A DNA stretch of 64,000 bases from Roseiarcus sp963764955 (GTDB lineage Bacteria; Pseudomonadota; Alphaproteobacteria; Rhizobiales; Beijerinckiaceae). Position numbers and translations under genes: made by a program. Shown here piece by piece: positions 18,413 to 27,976 of the stretch (position 1 is its first letter; every line of letters begins with the position of its first letter). The DNA is taken from positions 31,893 to 95,892 of the forward strand of contig CAVXVE010000048.1 in assembly GCA_963764955.1 (NCBI GenBank). Reading direction: 5' to 3'. The notes below the pieces were generated by a model, which saw nothing but the letters and a program-made list of their open reading frames with translations, had not been told where the DNA came from and did no database searches.

Positions 18413-19126
18413 ATGACCCAAACGCGGCGATTGCTGATCGTGGACGATGACGCCGACCTGCGTCATGCGCTCGTCGAGCAGTTGGCATTGCATCGCGAGT
18501 TTCAGGTTCAAGCGGTCGAGACGGCGGAAGCGGCGCTTCAGGCAGTCACGACCACGGCTCCCGATCTCATCATCATGGACGTTGGGTTGCCTGACATTGA
18601 CGGTCGCGAGGCGGTTAAAAGACTGCGGCGGGATGGGTACCGCCGGCCTATCATCATGCTCACTGCGCACGATACCGATGCCGACGCCGTGTCCGGCCTT
18701 GATTCCGGGGCCAACGATTATGTCGGCAAGCCGTTCCGGTTCGTCGTGCTGCTTGCCCGGATCCGATCGCAACTGCGGCAATATGAAGCCAGCGAGGATG
18801 CGGAGTTTCAAGTCGGGCCTTACACCTTTCGGCCAACTTCGAAGAACCTTGTCGACCAGCAGGGCGTCAAGTTGCGGCTGACGGAGAAAGAAGCCGCGAT
18901 CTTACGCTATCTCCATCGCGCCGAAGAACAGCCCGTGGCGCGCGAAACGCTGCTCAAGAATGTCTGGGGCTACAACGCCAACGTCACCACGCACACGCTG
19001 GAGACGCATATTTATCGTCTGCGGCAAAAGATCGAGAACAATCCGGCCGAGGCGCAACTTCTTGTCACCGAGGGCGGCGGCTATAAGCTCGTGGCCGGCG
19101 CCGCGGCGGGGGGACGAACGGAGTGA
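18413..19126 (+). CDS. OmpR-family response regulator
   Basis: A 237-residue two-component regulator. The receiver has the acidic pocket (IVDDDAD), the phospho-acceptor Asp 56 (LIIMDVGLPD) and the conserved Lys (VGKPFR). The C-terminal winged helix ends THTLETHIYRLRQKIENNP. A GTG directly before the ATG could also start translation. It overlaps the cyclic-nucleotide-domain gene by 4 bases. No histidine kinase is adjacent. Confidence 0.92.
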   Translation: MTQTRRLLIVDDDADLRHALVEQLALHREFQVQAVETAEAALQAVTTTAPDLIIMDVGLPDIDGREAVKRLRRDGYRRPIIMLTAHDTDADAVSGLDSGANDYVGKPFRFVVLLARIRSQLRQYEASEDAEFQVGPYTFRPTSKNLVDQQGVKLRLTEKEAAILRYLHRAEEQPVARETLLKNVWGYNANVTTHTLETHIYRLRQKIENNPAEAQLLVTEGGGYKLVAGAAAGGRTE

Positions 19127-19608
19127 CGCTCGACGACGACGTGGCAAGGCTCGGGCGGACCCGTCCGTTCGACCTCCTTCCGCGTGAAGCGCTGCAGTTG
19201 ATCGCCTTTTCGTGCGAAAAGCGGCGCCTGCGAGCGGGAGAAGCCTTGTTCTTCCCCGGCGAGACCGCCGATTCCGGGTATTTCGTCCATTCCGGCGCGA
19301 TCACCTTGCTCGAGGACGGCGCGGAGCCGAAAAGCGAGCGGCGCGTCGGCGCGGGAGCGCTGATCGGCGAGACGGCGCTCTACGCTCCGACTGCGCGCCG
19401 CGTCAGCGCGCGCGCCGCCGAGGACGCCGTCGTCATGCGCATTCCGCGCGAGACGTTCCGCCGGGTGCTCAAGGAGTTCCCGGCGGGCGCCAAGAAGATT
19501 CGCGCCGCCCTCGCCGCGCGAACGCGCCATCTGGTCGACGGTCTGGAAGCCACCCGAATGAAATCGCTCGAACGCCCCAGCGCGCCGAGATCTCGGGCCG
19601 CGCAGTGA
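19123..19608 (+). CDS. Cyclic nucleotide-binding domain protein (no DNA-binding domain)
   Basis: A 161-residue CNB-fold protein. Strands and the phosphate-binding cassette are visible (LFFPGETADSGYFVHSG, GALIGETALYAPTARRVSARA). No C-terminal HTH follows, so it is not a full Crp-type regulator. It starts with GTG overlapping the response-regulator stop and in turn overlaps the metallopeptidase gene, so the three genes are probably co-translated. It may modulate the response-regulator pathway; this is inferred from context. Confidence 0.8.
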   Translation: MTLDDDVARLGRTRPFDLLPREALQLIAFSCEKRRLRAGEALFFPGETADSGYFVHSGAITLLEDGAEPKSERRVGAGALIGETALYAPTARRVSARAAEDAVVMRIPRETFRRVLKEFPAGAKKIRAALAARTRHLVDGLEATRMKSLERPSAPRSRAAQ

Positions 19609-20027
19609 CCGCCGAGACTCTGAACGACCTCGCCTCGTTACGCGCGCCAACGGGGGAAGACATCAACTCCCTGGCCCAGGCCGCGTTCGACCGGCTGCCC
19701 ACTTCGTTTCGGCGCCTTACCGAGGGGCTGGTCATTCAGGTGGTCGACTTCCCGGACGAAGAGACGCTCGACGAGATGGGCGCCGAAAGCGAGTTTGACC
19801 TGCTCGGCCTCTTTCGCGGCCGCGGGCTCGCTCAGCGCGGCGCGGTCGAGGAGACGGGCGAATTGCCCAACATGATCTGGCTCTATCGTCGCCCGCTGCT
19901 CGACTTCTGGTGCGACGGCGAGGATACGCTTGACGCGGTCGTGACCCATGTTCTCGTCCACGAGATCGGCCACCACTTCGGGCTCTCCGACGCCGACATG
20001 GACGCGATCGAGCGGTCGGCGCGCTGA
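19605..20027 (+). CDS. Metallopeptidase family protein (zincin, HExxH)
   Basis: A 140-residue zincin-like protein. The metal site is VLVHEIGHHFGLSDADM, an HExGHHxGxxD motif. Upstream strands FRRLTEGLVIQVVDFPDEETLDEMG and the IWLYRRPLLDF region match the small bacterial metallopeptidase family. The GTG at 19605 overlaps the preceding stop by 4 bases, which decides the start. Its natural substrate is not known. Confidence 0.85.
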   Translation: MTAETLNDLASLRAPTGEDINSLAQAAFDRLPTSFRRLTEGLVIQVVDFPDEETLDEMGAESEFDLLGLFRGRGLAQRGAVEETGELPNMIWLYRRPLLDFWCDGEDTLDAVVTHVLVHEIGHHFGLSDADMDAIERSAR

Positions 20028-20158
20028 CCGATTCGTCCCGCGATCCTTTGGCGACTGCGCGAAAGCCCCGGATTGAGCCGGATTTCGGCGCCTTCACAAG
20101 GGCGTCACGCAAGCTGTAGAGTAAGCAGGCGGCCGGATTCGGAGACGGCCGCGTCAAC

Positions 20159-20749
20159 GTGCGGAGGACGGAGCGTCGGGTTTTGACGGTTCATGTTCGT
20201 TCAGTCTCGCCGGCGAATTGTCCGGCCCTCGTGTTGAACGCGGACTTCCGTCCGCTCAGCTACTACCCCTTGTCGATCTGGTGCTGGCAGGACGCGATCA
20301 AGGCGGTCTTCCTCGACCGGGTCAACATCCTGTCGGAATACGACACGCTGGTGCGCAGCCCGAGCTTCGAGATGCGGCTACCCTCGGTGGTGTCGCTCAA
20401 GAGCTACGTGAAGCCGACCCGCTTTCCCGCCTTCACCCGGTTCAACGTGTTCCTGCGCGACCGCTTCACCTGCCAATATTGCGGCCAGCGCGAGGACCTC
20501 ACCTTCGACCATGTCGTTCCCCGTTCGAAAGGCGGCCATACGACCTGGGAGAACGTGGTCGCCGCCTGCTCGGACTGCAATCTCAAGAAGGCCGACCTCT
20601 TGCCGGCTGCGGCGCGCATGTGGCCGGCGACCAAGCCCTACCAGCCGACCGTCCACGACCTGCACCAGAATGGGCGCCTCTTCCCGCCGAACTATTTGCA
20701 CGAAAGTTGGATGGACTATCTTTACTGGGACAGCGAGCTGGAGGAATAG
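20159..20749 (+). CDS. HNH endonuclease
   Basis: An HNH-family nuclease of up to 196 residues. The zinc-stabilised motif is FTCQYCGQREDLTFDHVVP then SKGGHTTWENVVAACSDCN, with both CxxC pairs and the catalytic His. The N-terminal segment ALVLNADFRPLSYYPLSIWCWQDA is typical of a widespread chromosomal alphaproteobacterial group, not of a phage packaging HNH. The start could be the GTG at 20159 or a TTG about 20 bases downstream. Confidence 0.88.
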   Translation: MRRTERRVLTVHVRSVSPANCPALVLNADFRPLSYYPLSIWCWQDAIKAVFLDRVNILSEYDTLVRSPSFEMRLPSVVSLKSYVKPTRFPAFTRFNVFLRDRFTCQYCGQREDLTFDHVVPRSKGGHTTWENVVAACSDCNLKKADLLPAAARMWPATKPYQPTVHDLHQNGRLFPPNYLHESWMDYLYWDSELEE

Positions 20750-21261
20750 GCCGGCCCGCCCCGGCGGCGGATTCAGCGCTCGTCCGGTCGATTTGGGTTT
20801 TCTTGGTTGGTGGCCGTTTCGCCGCGAAGGCCTCAATTATGAGGGCTGGATTCTCTTGGATTTCCTTGGATTCCTTCGTCGGAATCTAGACTTTTCAATG
20901 GGTTACGCGCGAAAAACGACGAAAATTTTTTCTTGGGCCTTCTTCCGTTGGGCGCGCGTTGAATAGCGCTAATCGAGGCGATGCGTTGCGCGGTATTGCT
21001 CATCGGGCGACTTTAGCGGATATTCTGTTTTTCAGCAATCAATTGTTGGCTCTTACAGCGCTCTCTCTCATTTCTAATTTTTGCCCGAGGCCGTCACGTC
21101 CGGGCTTGACCCGGCAACGGGACCAGAAGCGTCGGCGACGAATCCCTCTCTCCTGGCCATGAAGGGCGAGCAACCCTCAATTCGACATATTTAGCAGGAG
21201 GTTGAGAACGAGCCATTCGCGCTGATATGAGCGGTTCGTACTGGAATTATTAACCATCGGC
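20750..21261. other. Intergenic, T-rich leader-like stretch and one repeat copy
   Basis: No supported gene in about 510 bases. The part 20790-20950 is T-rich with tandem-like GGATT/CTTGG words. A third, shorter copy of the dispersed palindrome (TCCGGGCTTGACCCGGCA) is at about 21100-21115. Confidence 0.4.
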
Positions 21262-21330
21262 GTGATGGGACGGGCAGGAGCAGGACATCTCTCGGGGGCG
21301 AGAGAAATCGGACTTAGAGGACTTCGAGCC

Positions 21331-22635
21331 ATGCAGGGCGCCCCGAAGCGGCAAATGAACGCTGAAGAAATGCTCGCGGAGTTGAAGCGCGCGGTGGAGG
21401 CCTCGACGCCTGCGCCGGGCGCTCCGCCACCCTCCGCGTCGACGGCGGTCAAGCCCATCTCCGCAGGCCGGGAGAAGGGGCGATCGCAAATTGACAGCAA
21501 AGGCGGCCGTCCCGTCAAGTCGAACCCCGAGATATCGGTCGGACCGCGCCCCGCCCTCCAAAAGTCCCCCAGTTCCCGAAGCTGGAAACTGATCGCCGGC
21601 GGGCTCGCGCTGGCCGCCGCAGCCACTGTCGGCGTGAGCTTTGCTTTGATGAACAAAGCTTCCAATGCGCCCGAACGCGAGCCCTCCGCCGCCGCGACGG
21701 AGCGCTTCGTCAAGGAGGTTGCGCCTGTGCAAGCCGGCGAAGCCGACGCGAAGCATCCCCCCTCCGCCGGCGCGCAGTCGTCGGCGGCCGCATTCACCCA
21801 GACCCCGCCGGGCTTGGCGGCCACGCCGGTGCCCTCGGAAGTGATCAGGCCGGACGGGACGCCAATTGCACCGGACCGACCCTCCCCCGCTTCGACCGAT
21901 TCGGCGCCTCCGGCTCAGGCGCCGAAGACGGCGGCCGCGCCGGCAGCCGCGCAACCGGCCAAGCCGGACACTGGGACAATTGCGACAGCGCCCGCCCCCG
22001 CCTCGACCGATTCAGCGCATCAGCCTCCGTCGCCCAAGACGGCAGCGCCGCCGCCGGCGGTCCCGCAACCGCCGGCCAGGCCGGGCGAAGGGACAATGGC
22101 GACAGCGCCGGCCGCCGCTTCGACCGATTCGGCGCATTCTCCTCAGACGCCGAAGACGGCGGCCGCGCCTGCCGCCGCGCCAACGGCCAAGCCGGACGAG
22201 GGGACAATCGCGACGGCGCCGCCGGTCCGCCTCTCGCCGGATTCAGCGCATCCTCCTCAGGCGCCGAAGCCGAACGCAACGTCGGCAGCGTCCATCTCGA
22301 ACGAATCTGCCGAACCATCGGGGCCGAAGCTCGATTCAGGGAAGAAATCTGCCGAGAAAACGCCATTGCGAAAGCCTCGCAGGGGCGCGAAAGCCTCAAC
22401 AGAATCGGTTGAGCAGGCGAAGCGTCGCGCGGTCGAGCCGGCGCACCCGAAAGAAGCGGAGAAATCGCCCGAGCCCGCGCCAGCCGCCGGCAGTCCGGCT
22501 GCAGTCGCGCCAGCTGCGGCGCCGTCGGTCCCGCAGCGGTTCGCCAATGGCGTGACGGGCGCCTTCGGCTACCTGGCGCATTTGCCGGGCGCGCTCATTC
22601 CGCACCTTGGCGGTGGAAATGGCGACGCTCACTAG
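21331..22635 (+). CDS. Ala/Pro-rich single-pass membrane protein with tandem repeats
   Basis: A 434-residue low-complexity protein. A short N-terminal helix (MNAEEMLAELKRAVEAST) precedes a basic Ser-rich stretch and one membrane segment (LIAGGLALAAAATVGVSFALM). The region after the membrane is probably periplasmic and contains three to four imperfect 37-residue repeats (STDSAxxPxxPKTAAAPAAA...GTIATAP). The tail carries a weakly amphipathic segment FANGVTGAFGYLAHLPGALIP. I chose the ATG at 21331, preceded by AGAGG; an ATG at 21262 is also in frame. The function is unknown; the layout resembles envelope-spanning proteins. Confidence 0.6.
   Translation: MQGAPKRQMNAEEMLAELKRAVEASTPAPGAPPPSASTAVKPISAGREKGRSQIDSKGGRPVKSNPEISVGPRPALQKSPSSRSWKLIAGGLALAAAATVGVSFALMNKASNAPEREPSAAATERFVKEVAPVQAGEADAKHPPSAGAQSSAAAFTQTPPGLAATPVPSEVIRPDGTPIAPDRPSPASTDSAPPAQAPKTAAAPAAAQPAKPDTGTIATAPAPASTDSAHQPPSPKTAAPPPAVPQPPARPGEGTMATAPAAASTDSAHSPQTPKTAAAPAAAPTAKPDEGTIATAPPVRLSPDSAHPPQAPKPNATSAASISNESAEPSGPKLDSGKKSAEKTPLRKPRRGAKASTESVEQAKRRAVEPAHPKEAEKSPEPAPAAGSPAAVAPAAAPSVPQRFANGVTGAFGYLAHLPGALIPHLGGGNGDAH
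21886..22262 (+). repeat. Imperfect 111-bp coding tandem repeat
   Basis: Three to four head-to-tail units of about 37 codons within the Ala/Pro-rich protein. Each begins near STDSA or SPDSA and ends near GTIATAP/GTMATAP. Drift between units is mainly at third positions and in the Pro/Ala segments, and the last unit is the most diverged. Confidence 0.7.
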
Positions 22636-22697
22636 GAGGACGCCATTCCTGGCGAAACCCGCGCCTCGATCCTCGGCAAGTGCTTTTGGCAATTCGG

Positions 22698-23258
22698 TCA
22701 GCCCTGGCCGCGCAGGCGCAGAAGCCGGGACGGAAGGTATTCGACGTCGATGCTGACGCCGTCTCCGCTCAGAGGGTTAGCCGTGTAGACCACGGAGACA
22801 GCCAGCTCGAACTGGCTCACGATCGTGAGGATGGCGATGGTGAGCGGAGCGTCTCCGCTCGGGGCCGCGCCCAGGAGGAGCTCCGAGATGCGGCAGCAAT
22901 CGTCCATCGTCGCCCCGAGCGGGGGAAGTTTGATGACTTCCGGGCGTCCATGCAGGGGCGCGGCGGGATCGGCGACGTTGGGCTCGCGCGCCACGACGGC
23001 GCCCGAATTGATCAGGGGAAGGACGAACTTCAAAACCGGCGCAGTGACGAGATTGAGATTTTGAATATTGACTTCGGTCGCGTACACGCCCGGCCGAACG
23101 CCTGCGACGCAACAACAGCTTGCGTCGGTTTGCTTGCCGCACACGATCTTCGCGCTATAGGCGAAAAGGCCCTCGGCTGCGGCCGGTATGGCGCCGAGCT
23201 CCTCGAGAAGCGGATGCGTCAGCCGGTCAGCGCCCGAGCTTGTGGTGTTGCTTGCCAT
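22698..23258 (-). CDS. Hypothetical protein, cysteine cluster
   Basis: A 186-residue protein with no family I recognise. It has an unusual cysteine run (residues about 48-50, DASCCCVAGVRPG) and a second pair (MDDCCRIS). The C-terminal half is strand-like (LTIAILTIVSQFELAVSVVY). There is no signal peptide. It lies between the Ala/Pro-rich protein and the MFS gene and shares no operon with either. It appears to be a real gene by codon pattern and length. Confidence 0.5.
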   Translation of the reverse strand: MASNTTSSGADRLTHPLLEELGAIPAAAEGLFAYSAKIVCGKQTDASCCCVAGVRPGVYATEVNIQNLNLVTAPVLKFVLPLINSGAVVAREPNVADPAAPLHGRPEVIKLPPLGATMDDCCRISELLLGAAPSGDAPLTIAILTIVSQFELAVSVVYTANPLSGDGVSIDVEYLPSRLLRLRGQG

Positions 23259-23483
23259 CTCGATCTCCGTGAGAGGGCCATGAACAGTTAGCGGTGAGGC
23301 GCGGCGCCTGTAGGCCTCGACCTTGCGTCGCAGCTCGCGAGAGCTCTTCGCTCATCGACAGAAACAACGCGCTCCGCGCCCGTCGGGCGCGCGCCAAAAA
23401 TGTTGGCCCCTGCCAAGTGATGAGGCTGCGAAGCCGAGTTGGCAATGCGGAGAACTACCCAGCCGCGCCTCGCGAGCCGCGCT

Positions 23484-24758
23484 CTACGCGGCCGGCGCAA
23501 GAGCGCCCACCGGCTGGCGCTGCCGGCGGCGCCAGACGAGCCAGGCGACGATCGCGAAATTGAAGACATTGAACATGAGCCCGTTCAAAAACGCCATGCG
23601 GTAGGAGTTGGTGAGATCGAATATCACCCCTGAAATGTAGCCACCGAACGCCATGCCGAGGATGGTCGCGGAGACGACAAGGCCGATCGCCGCGCCCGCC
23701 CGGCGCGGCGCCAACAGCTCGCGGCAGATAACCGCGTACATCGGCACGATGCCGCCCTGAAACAGGCCGAAGATTCCGGAGACGACGAAGAGGGACTCGA
23801 GCCCGTTGAAAAAGAGATAAAGCAGAAGCGCGAGCCCTTGCATGAACGAGCCGATCATCAGCGTCGCCGTGCCGCCGATCGAGTCGGCGACGAAGCCCGA
23901 GCCGATGCGCGAGACGATGCCGAGCGCCATCATCGCCGACAGCATCTGAGCGCCCCGCGCGACGCCATAGCCAAGATCGCCGCAATAGGCGACCAGATGG
24001 ACCTGCGGCATCGACATCGCGACGCAGCAGGAGAAGCCGGCGAGAACGAGGAGCGCCAGCAGGAGCCGCGGAGAAATGCCGACATCGGCGCGCGCGGCTT
24101 GGGTCGCCGCCTCCGCCTCATCGAACAAAGCGGCGGAGGGCCTGCGGCTCATCATGAGAGCAAGCGGGGGCACGGCGGCGGCGACGATGACGCCAATGCC
24201 GACGTAAGTCGCCCGCCAGCCGATCAGCGGGATTGTCAGGCTCATCAGGAAGGGCCAGATCGTTCCGGCGAAGTAATTGCCGGACGCGACGACGACGACC
24301 GCGAGACCGCGGCGCCTCACGAACCAATGCGAGATGTCCGCCATCATCGGCGCGAAGCCGGTTCCTGCGCCCACTCCGATCAGCACATGGGCGCCGGTGA
24401 ATACGGGCAAGTTCGGCGCATAGCCGGCAACGACGAAACCCAGCCCCAAAGCCACCGCGGAGATGGCCAGGGGCAGGACAATGCCGCGGCGGTCCGTCAT
24501 CCGCCCGAGCGCGATGGTCGAGACCGCGAGCGTGCACATCATCACCGTATAGGGAAGCGAGACCGCCGCGCGATCGACGCCGAAGTCCGGCTGCACCTCC
24601 GGCAGGACCACGATGATCGCCCACATGCCGACCCCGACAAGGGTCGCAATCAAGAGCGACAGGGCCAGCCGGGTGAAGGCGTAGGCGCCGTCGGGAACGT
24701 ATCGGCCAGCGGACGCGGGAAGGCGCGCAAATTGGTCCATTGCCCAAATTTGCGTCAT
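23484..24758 (-). CDS. MFS transporter
   Basis: A 424-residue major facilitator with about twelve hydrophobic segments. The loop 2-3 motif is GRMTDRRG, and the C-half shows a matching SRIGSGFVADSIGG. Its closest relatives by appearance are oxalate/formate- and monocarboxylate-type MFS proteins (GAGTGFAPMMADISHWFVRRRGLA region, in parts: GTGFAPMMADI, HWFVRRRGLA). It is divergent from dxs. The substrate is not predictable from sequence alone. Confidence 0.88.
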   Translation of the reverse strand: MTQIWAMDQFARLPASAGRYVPDGAYAFTRLALSLLIATLVGVGMWAIIVVLPEVQPDFGVDRAAVSLPYTVMMCTLAVSTIALGRMTDRRGIVLPLAISAVALGLGFVVAGYAPNLPVFTGAHVLIGVGAGTGFAPMMADISHWFVRRRGLAVVVVASGNYFAGTIWPFLMSLTIPLIGWRATYVGIGVIVAAAVPPLALMMSRRPSAALFDEAEAATQAARADVGISPRLLLALLVLAGFSCCVAMSMPQVHLVAYCGDLGYGVARGAQMLSAMMALGIVSRIGSGFVADSIGGTATLMIGSFMQGLALLLYLFFNGLESLFVVSGIFGLFQGGIVPMYAVICRELLAPRRAGAAIGLVVSATILGMAFGGYISGVIFDLTNSYRMAFLNGLMFNVFNFAIVAWLVWRRRQRQPVGALAPAA

Positions 24759-24908
24759 AAGGCGGGCGATAGCAAATCAGGCTTACCGGATCGCCGAGCG
24801 CGCGGCGTGGATCACGCTCGCGTCAACCCAAGTCAAAAAGGGTTGACTTTACGGCGCCTTGATGGCGAAAACGGTATAATTGCGGCGGGCGTCTGACTTG
24901 GTGTACGA

Positions 24909-26880
24909 GTGCTTGCCGCGGCGGGATCAAACGAGAAGCGCCGCGCGTTGGGGATTGAATTGAGCAAGCCTCTCACACCGCTGTTGGATCAGATCGGCTC
25001 GCCCGCCGATCTTCGTAAGATGAGAGAGAGCGATCTTTCTCAGCTCGCGGAAGAATTGCGCGCCGAAACGATCAGCGCCGTTTCGGTGACTGGCGGTCAT
25101 CTCGGCGCCGGCCTCGGCGTGGTCGAACTGACCGTTGCGCTGCACTACGTTTTCGACACGCCGGCCGATCGCATTGTCTGGGACGTCGGCCACCAGGCCT
25201 ACCCGCACAAGATCCTGACGGGCCGTCGCGAGCGGATCCGCAGTTTGCGGCAGGGCGGAGGCCTGAGCGGCTTCACCAAGCGCTTGGAAAGCGAATATGA
25301 CGCATTCGGCGCCGCGCATTCCTCCACATCGATCTCCGCCAGTCTCGGCATGGCGGTGGCGCGCGATCTGTCGCAGGGCGCCAATCATGTGGTCGCGGTC
25401 ATCGGAGATGGCGCGATGTCGGCGGGAATGGCTTACGAGGCGATGAACAACGCCGGCGCCCTTGGCTCGCGGCTGATCGTCATCCTCAATGACAACGACA
25501 TGTCGATCGCGCCGCCGACCGGCGCGATGTCGGCTTATCTGGCGCGCCTCGTCTCGGGCCGCGCCTATCGTTCGCTGCGCGGCGCGGCGAAGCAGGTCGC
25601 GCGCCGGCTGCCGAAGTTTTTCTATGACAAGGCTCGGCTTACGGAAGAATACGGCCGCAACTTCTGGACCGGTGGCACCCTGTTCGAGGAGCTTGGCTTC
25701 TATTACGTCGGGCCGATCGACGGCCACAATCTCGACCATCTGCTGCCGATCCTGAAGAACGTGCGCGACATGCAGGACGGACCGGTGCTGGTGCACGTAG
25801 TGACCAAGAAGGGCAAGGGCTATCCGCCCGCCGAGGCTGCCGACGACAAGTATCATGGCGTATCGGCGTTCGACGTCATCACAGGCGCCCAGGCCAAGCC
25901 CAAGACCAACGCGCCCACATACACGCGCGTCTTCGCCGACGCGCTGGTGGACGCTGCGCGGCGCGACGACAAGATCGTCGGCATTACCGCCGCGATGCCT
26001 GAGGGGACCGGCCTCGATCGGATGCAGGAGGTCTTTCCCGAGCGGGTCTTCGACGTCGGCATCGCCGAGCAGCATGCGGTGACCTTCGCGGCGGGGCTCG
26101 CGACGGAAGGCTATAAGCCGTTCTGCGCCATCTATTCGACCTTCCTGCAGCGCGCCTATGACCAGGTCGTGCACGACGTGGCGATCCAGAAGCTGCCGGT
26201 CCGGTTCGCGATCGACCGCGCGGGCCTCGTCGGCGCGGACGGCCCGACGCATGCGGGCGCCTTCGATATCGCCTATCTGACCTGCCTGCCCAACATGACG
26301 GTGATGGTGGCGGCGGACGAAGCCGAGCTCGTCCACATGGTCGCGACCGCGGCCGCCCATGATTTCGGGCCCGATCGCCTTGCGCTACCCGCGCGGCGAA
26401 GGGGTCGGCGTCGACATGCCCGAGCATGGCGAACCGTTGCCGATCGGCAAGGGACGGGTTTTGCGCGAGGGCTCGCGGGTTGCGATCCTGTCGCTCGGGG
26501 CGCGGCTCGCCGAGGCTCTGAAGGCGGCCGACGAACTGGCGGCGCGCGGCTTGTCGACCACGGTGGCCGACGCCCGCTTCGCCAAGCCGCTCGACCAGGA
26601 ACTCATCCTCAAGCTCGCCGCCAAGCACAAGCTGCTCATCACCATCGAGGAAGGCGCGGCCGGCGGCTTCGGCGCGCATGTCCTGACCTTGCTCAGTGAA
26701 GCCGGCGCGCTTGAGAGCGGACTCAGGGTGCGCGTCATGACGCTGCCGGACAAATTCCAGGATCAGGACAAGCCCGACCGCATGTACGCGGCGGCCGGGC
26801 TCGACGCCAAGGGCATTGTCGCCAAGGCGATCGCCGCGCTTGGAGACGTCGAACCAAGGGTGTCGAGCCGCTTCGCGTGA
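24909..26880 (+). pseudogene. dxs: 1-deoxy-D-xylulose-5-phosphate synthase, +1 frameshift
   Basis: DXS makes the first intermediate of the MEP isoprenoid pathway from pyruvate and glyceraldehyde 3-phosphate using ThDP. The ThDP region (AVIGDGAMSAGMAYEAMNN) and the transketolase-like domains (VGIAEQHAVTFAAGLA, DRAGLVGADGPTHAG) are intact. At 26363-26365 one extra T ends the frame; without it the sequence reads AHDSGPIALRYPRGEG and continues to the normal C-terminus at 26880, about 656 residues. Because dxs is essential where the MEP pathway is the only isoprenoid route, I infer a sequence error. The start may be GTG 24909 or TTG 24960. Confidence 0.88.
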
Positions 26881-27071
26881 CCCGATCCGACGGCGAGGAC
26901 GAGGCGCCTCCCCCAACCGGCCGCGGCAATCTCTTCGCGCTGATCGCCGTCGTCGTTCTCGTCGCGCTCGGCTATTTGGCTTTCCATTACATCGACCAGC
27001 AGCGCAAGTTGCAGGATTGCCTCGATTCGGGTCGCCATGACTGCGAACAGCGCGTGTACGGGGGGAAGTGA
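26877..27071 (+). CDS. Small single-pass membrane protein
   Basis: A 64-residue protein with one membrane segment (LFALIAVVVLVALGYLAFHYI) and a C-terminal tail with two cysteines (LQDCLDSGRHDCEQRVYGG). It begins with GTG overlapping the dxs stop by 4 bases, which argues for translational coupling. The function is unknown; the tail could form a periplasmic disulfide. Confidence 0.65.
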   Translation: MTRSDGEDEAPPPTGRGNLFALIAVVVLVALGYLAFHYIDQQRKLQDCLDSGRHDCEQRVYGGK

Positions 27072-27332
27072 GGCCGGCGACCTGCCTGCGCCAACCTGTT
27101 CCTTGGACGTTTGCCGCCCGCCCGGGGCGCCGTCAAAACGGCGCGCGATTGACTTGATCCCGCCGGCGCGGCATAAGCCGGCCCCGTAGCGGCGCGTGAA
27201 GCGCCGCATTCGTTTTTCCGGCTCGCCTCTCGGTTGCGTTGGCTGCAGCGGCTGGGTCGGTGTTTGCACGTTTAGGACCGGACGGCGCTCGATGTTTTCC
27301 GCCGGCGATCCAGCATTCGGAGACCAAGCCCC

Positions 27333-27467
27333 GTGAAGCGGACCTATCAACCCAGCAAACTCGTGCGCAAGCGCCGCCATGGCTTTCGCGCCCGCATGGC
27401 GACGGTCGGCGGCCGCAAGGTGATCGCCGCCCGCCGCGCGCGCGGCCGCAAGAAGCTTTCGGCCTGA
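27333..27467 (+). CDS. rpmH: 50S ribosomal protein L34
   Basis: A 44-residue, highly basic ribosomal protein. It reads MKRTYQPSKLVRKRRHGF then RARMATVGGRKVIAARR and ends RGRKKLSA, matching L34 over its full length. It starts with GTG. It is followed at once by rnpA, yidC and engB, the standard alphaproteobacterial order. Confidence 0.97.
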   Translation: MKRTYQPSKLVRKRRHGFRARMATVGGRKVIAARRARGRKKLSA

Positions 27468-27529
27468 TCGGCCGGCTGCGGCTTCGCCCGCCCTCCGGCC
27501 GCTCGCTTGTCGGCGGCGATCGCCATGGA

Positions 27530-27976
27530 ATGGAGCCTGACGCCTTGTGCGACGATGGAGCGCCAGGCCCTGTCGGCCGGCTCACCAGGCGGGCCGAGTT
27601 TAAGCGTGTCGCGCATGGGCGGCGTGTCCCGGCGCAGACCTTCACGCTGCAGTCCCGCCCGCGCGAGGAAGTGGAGAGAGGGGCCGTCTCTGGCGCGCGG
27701 GTTGGCTTCACGGTGACCAAAGCGATCGGCGGCGCGGTCGAGCGCAATCGGGTCCGCAGGCGGCTGAAAGAGGCGTTGCGCGCCGCTCAGCCTCTTGAGG
27801 CGGAGGGCGACCACGACTACGTGCTGATGGCCCGGCGCGAGGCGCTGGGCCGCCGCTTCGCCGCGCTCGTCGACGATGTCCGAAACGCCTTCCGCGCCGC
27901 CCGGCGCCGCGGCGCGGACGCTCGCGGGCGCGGTTTCGCCGCGAAGACGCCGAAAGGCAAAGACAGGCCAAGATGA
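27530..27976 (+). CDS. rnpA: Ribonuclease P protein component
   Basis: The protein subunit of RNase P, up to 148 residues, which helps the RNA subunit mature tRNA 5' ends. The RNA-binding signature is GAVERNRVRRRLKEALR, preceded by RLTRRAEFKRV and ARVGFTVTKAIG. The start is placed at ATG 27530 (MEPDAL). The stop overlaps the yidC start by 4 bases. Confidence 0.93.
   Translation: MEPDALCDDGAPGPVGRLTRRAEFKRVAHGRRVPAQTFTLQSRPREEVERGAVSGARVGFTVTKAIGGAVERNRVRRRLKEALRAAQPLEAEGDHDYVLMARREALGRRFAALVDDVRNAFRAARRRGADARGRGFAAKTPKGKDRPR

Noticed and set aside
27347..27814. Minus-strand frame over rpmH and rnpA
   Set aside because: It is opposite two conserved genes and is arginine-rich, as expected for a high-GC shadow.
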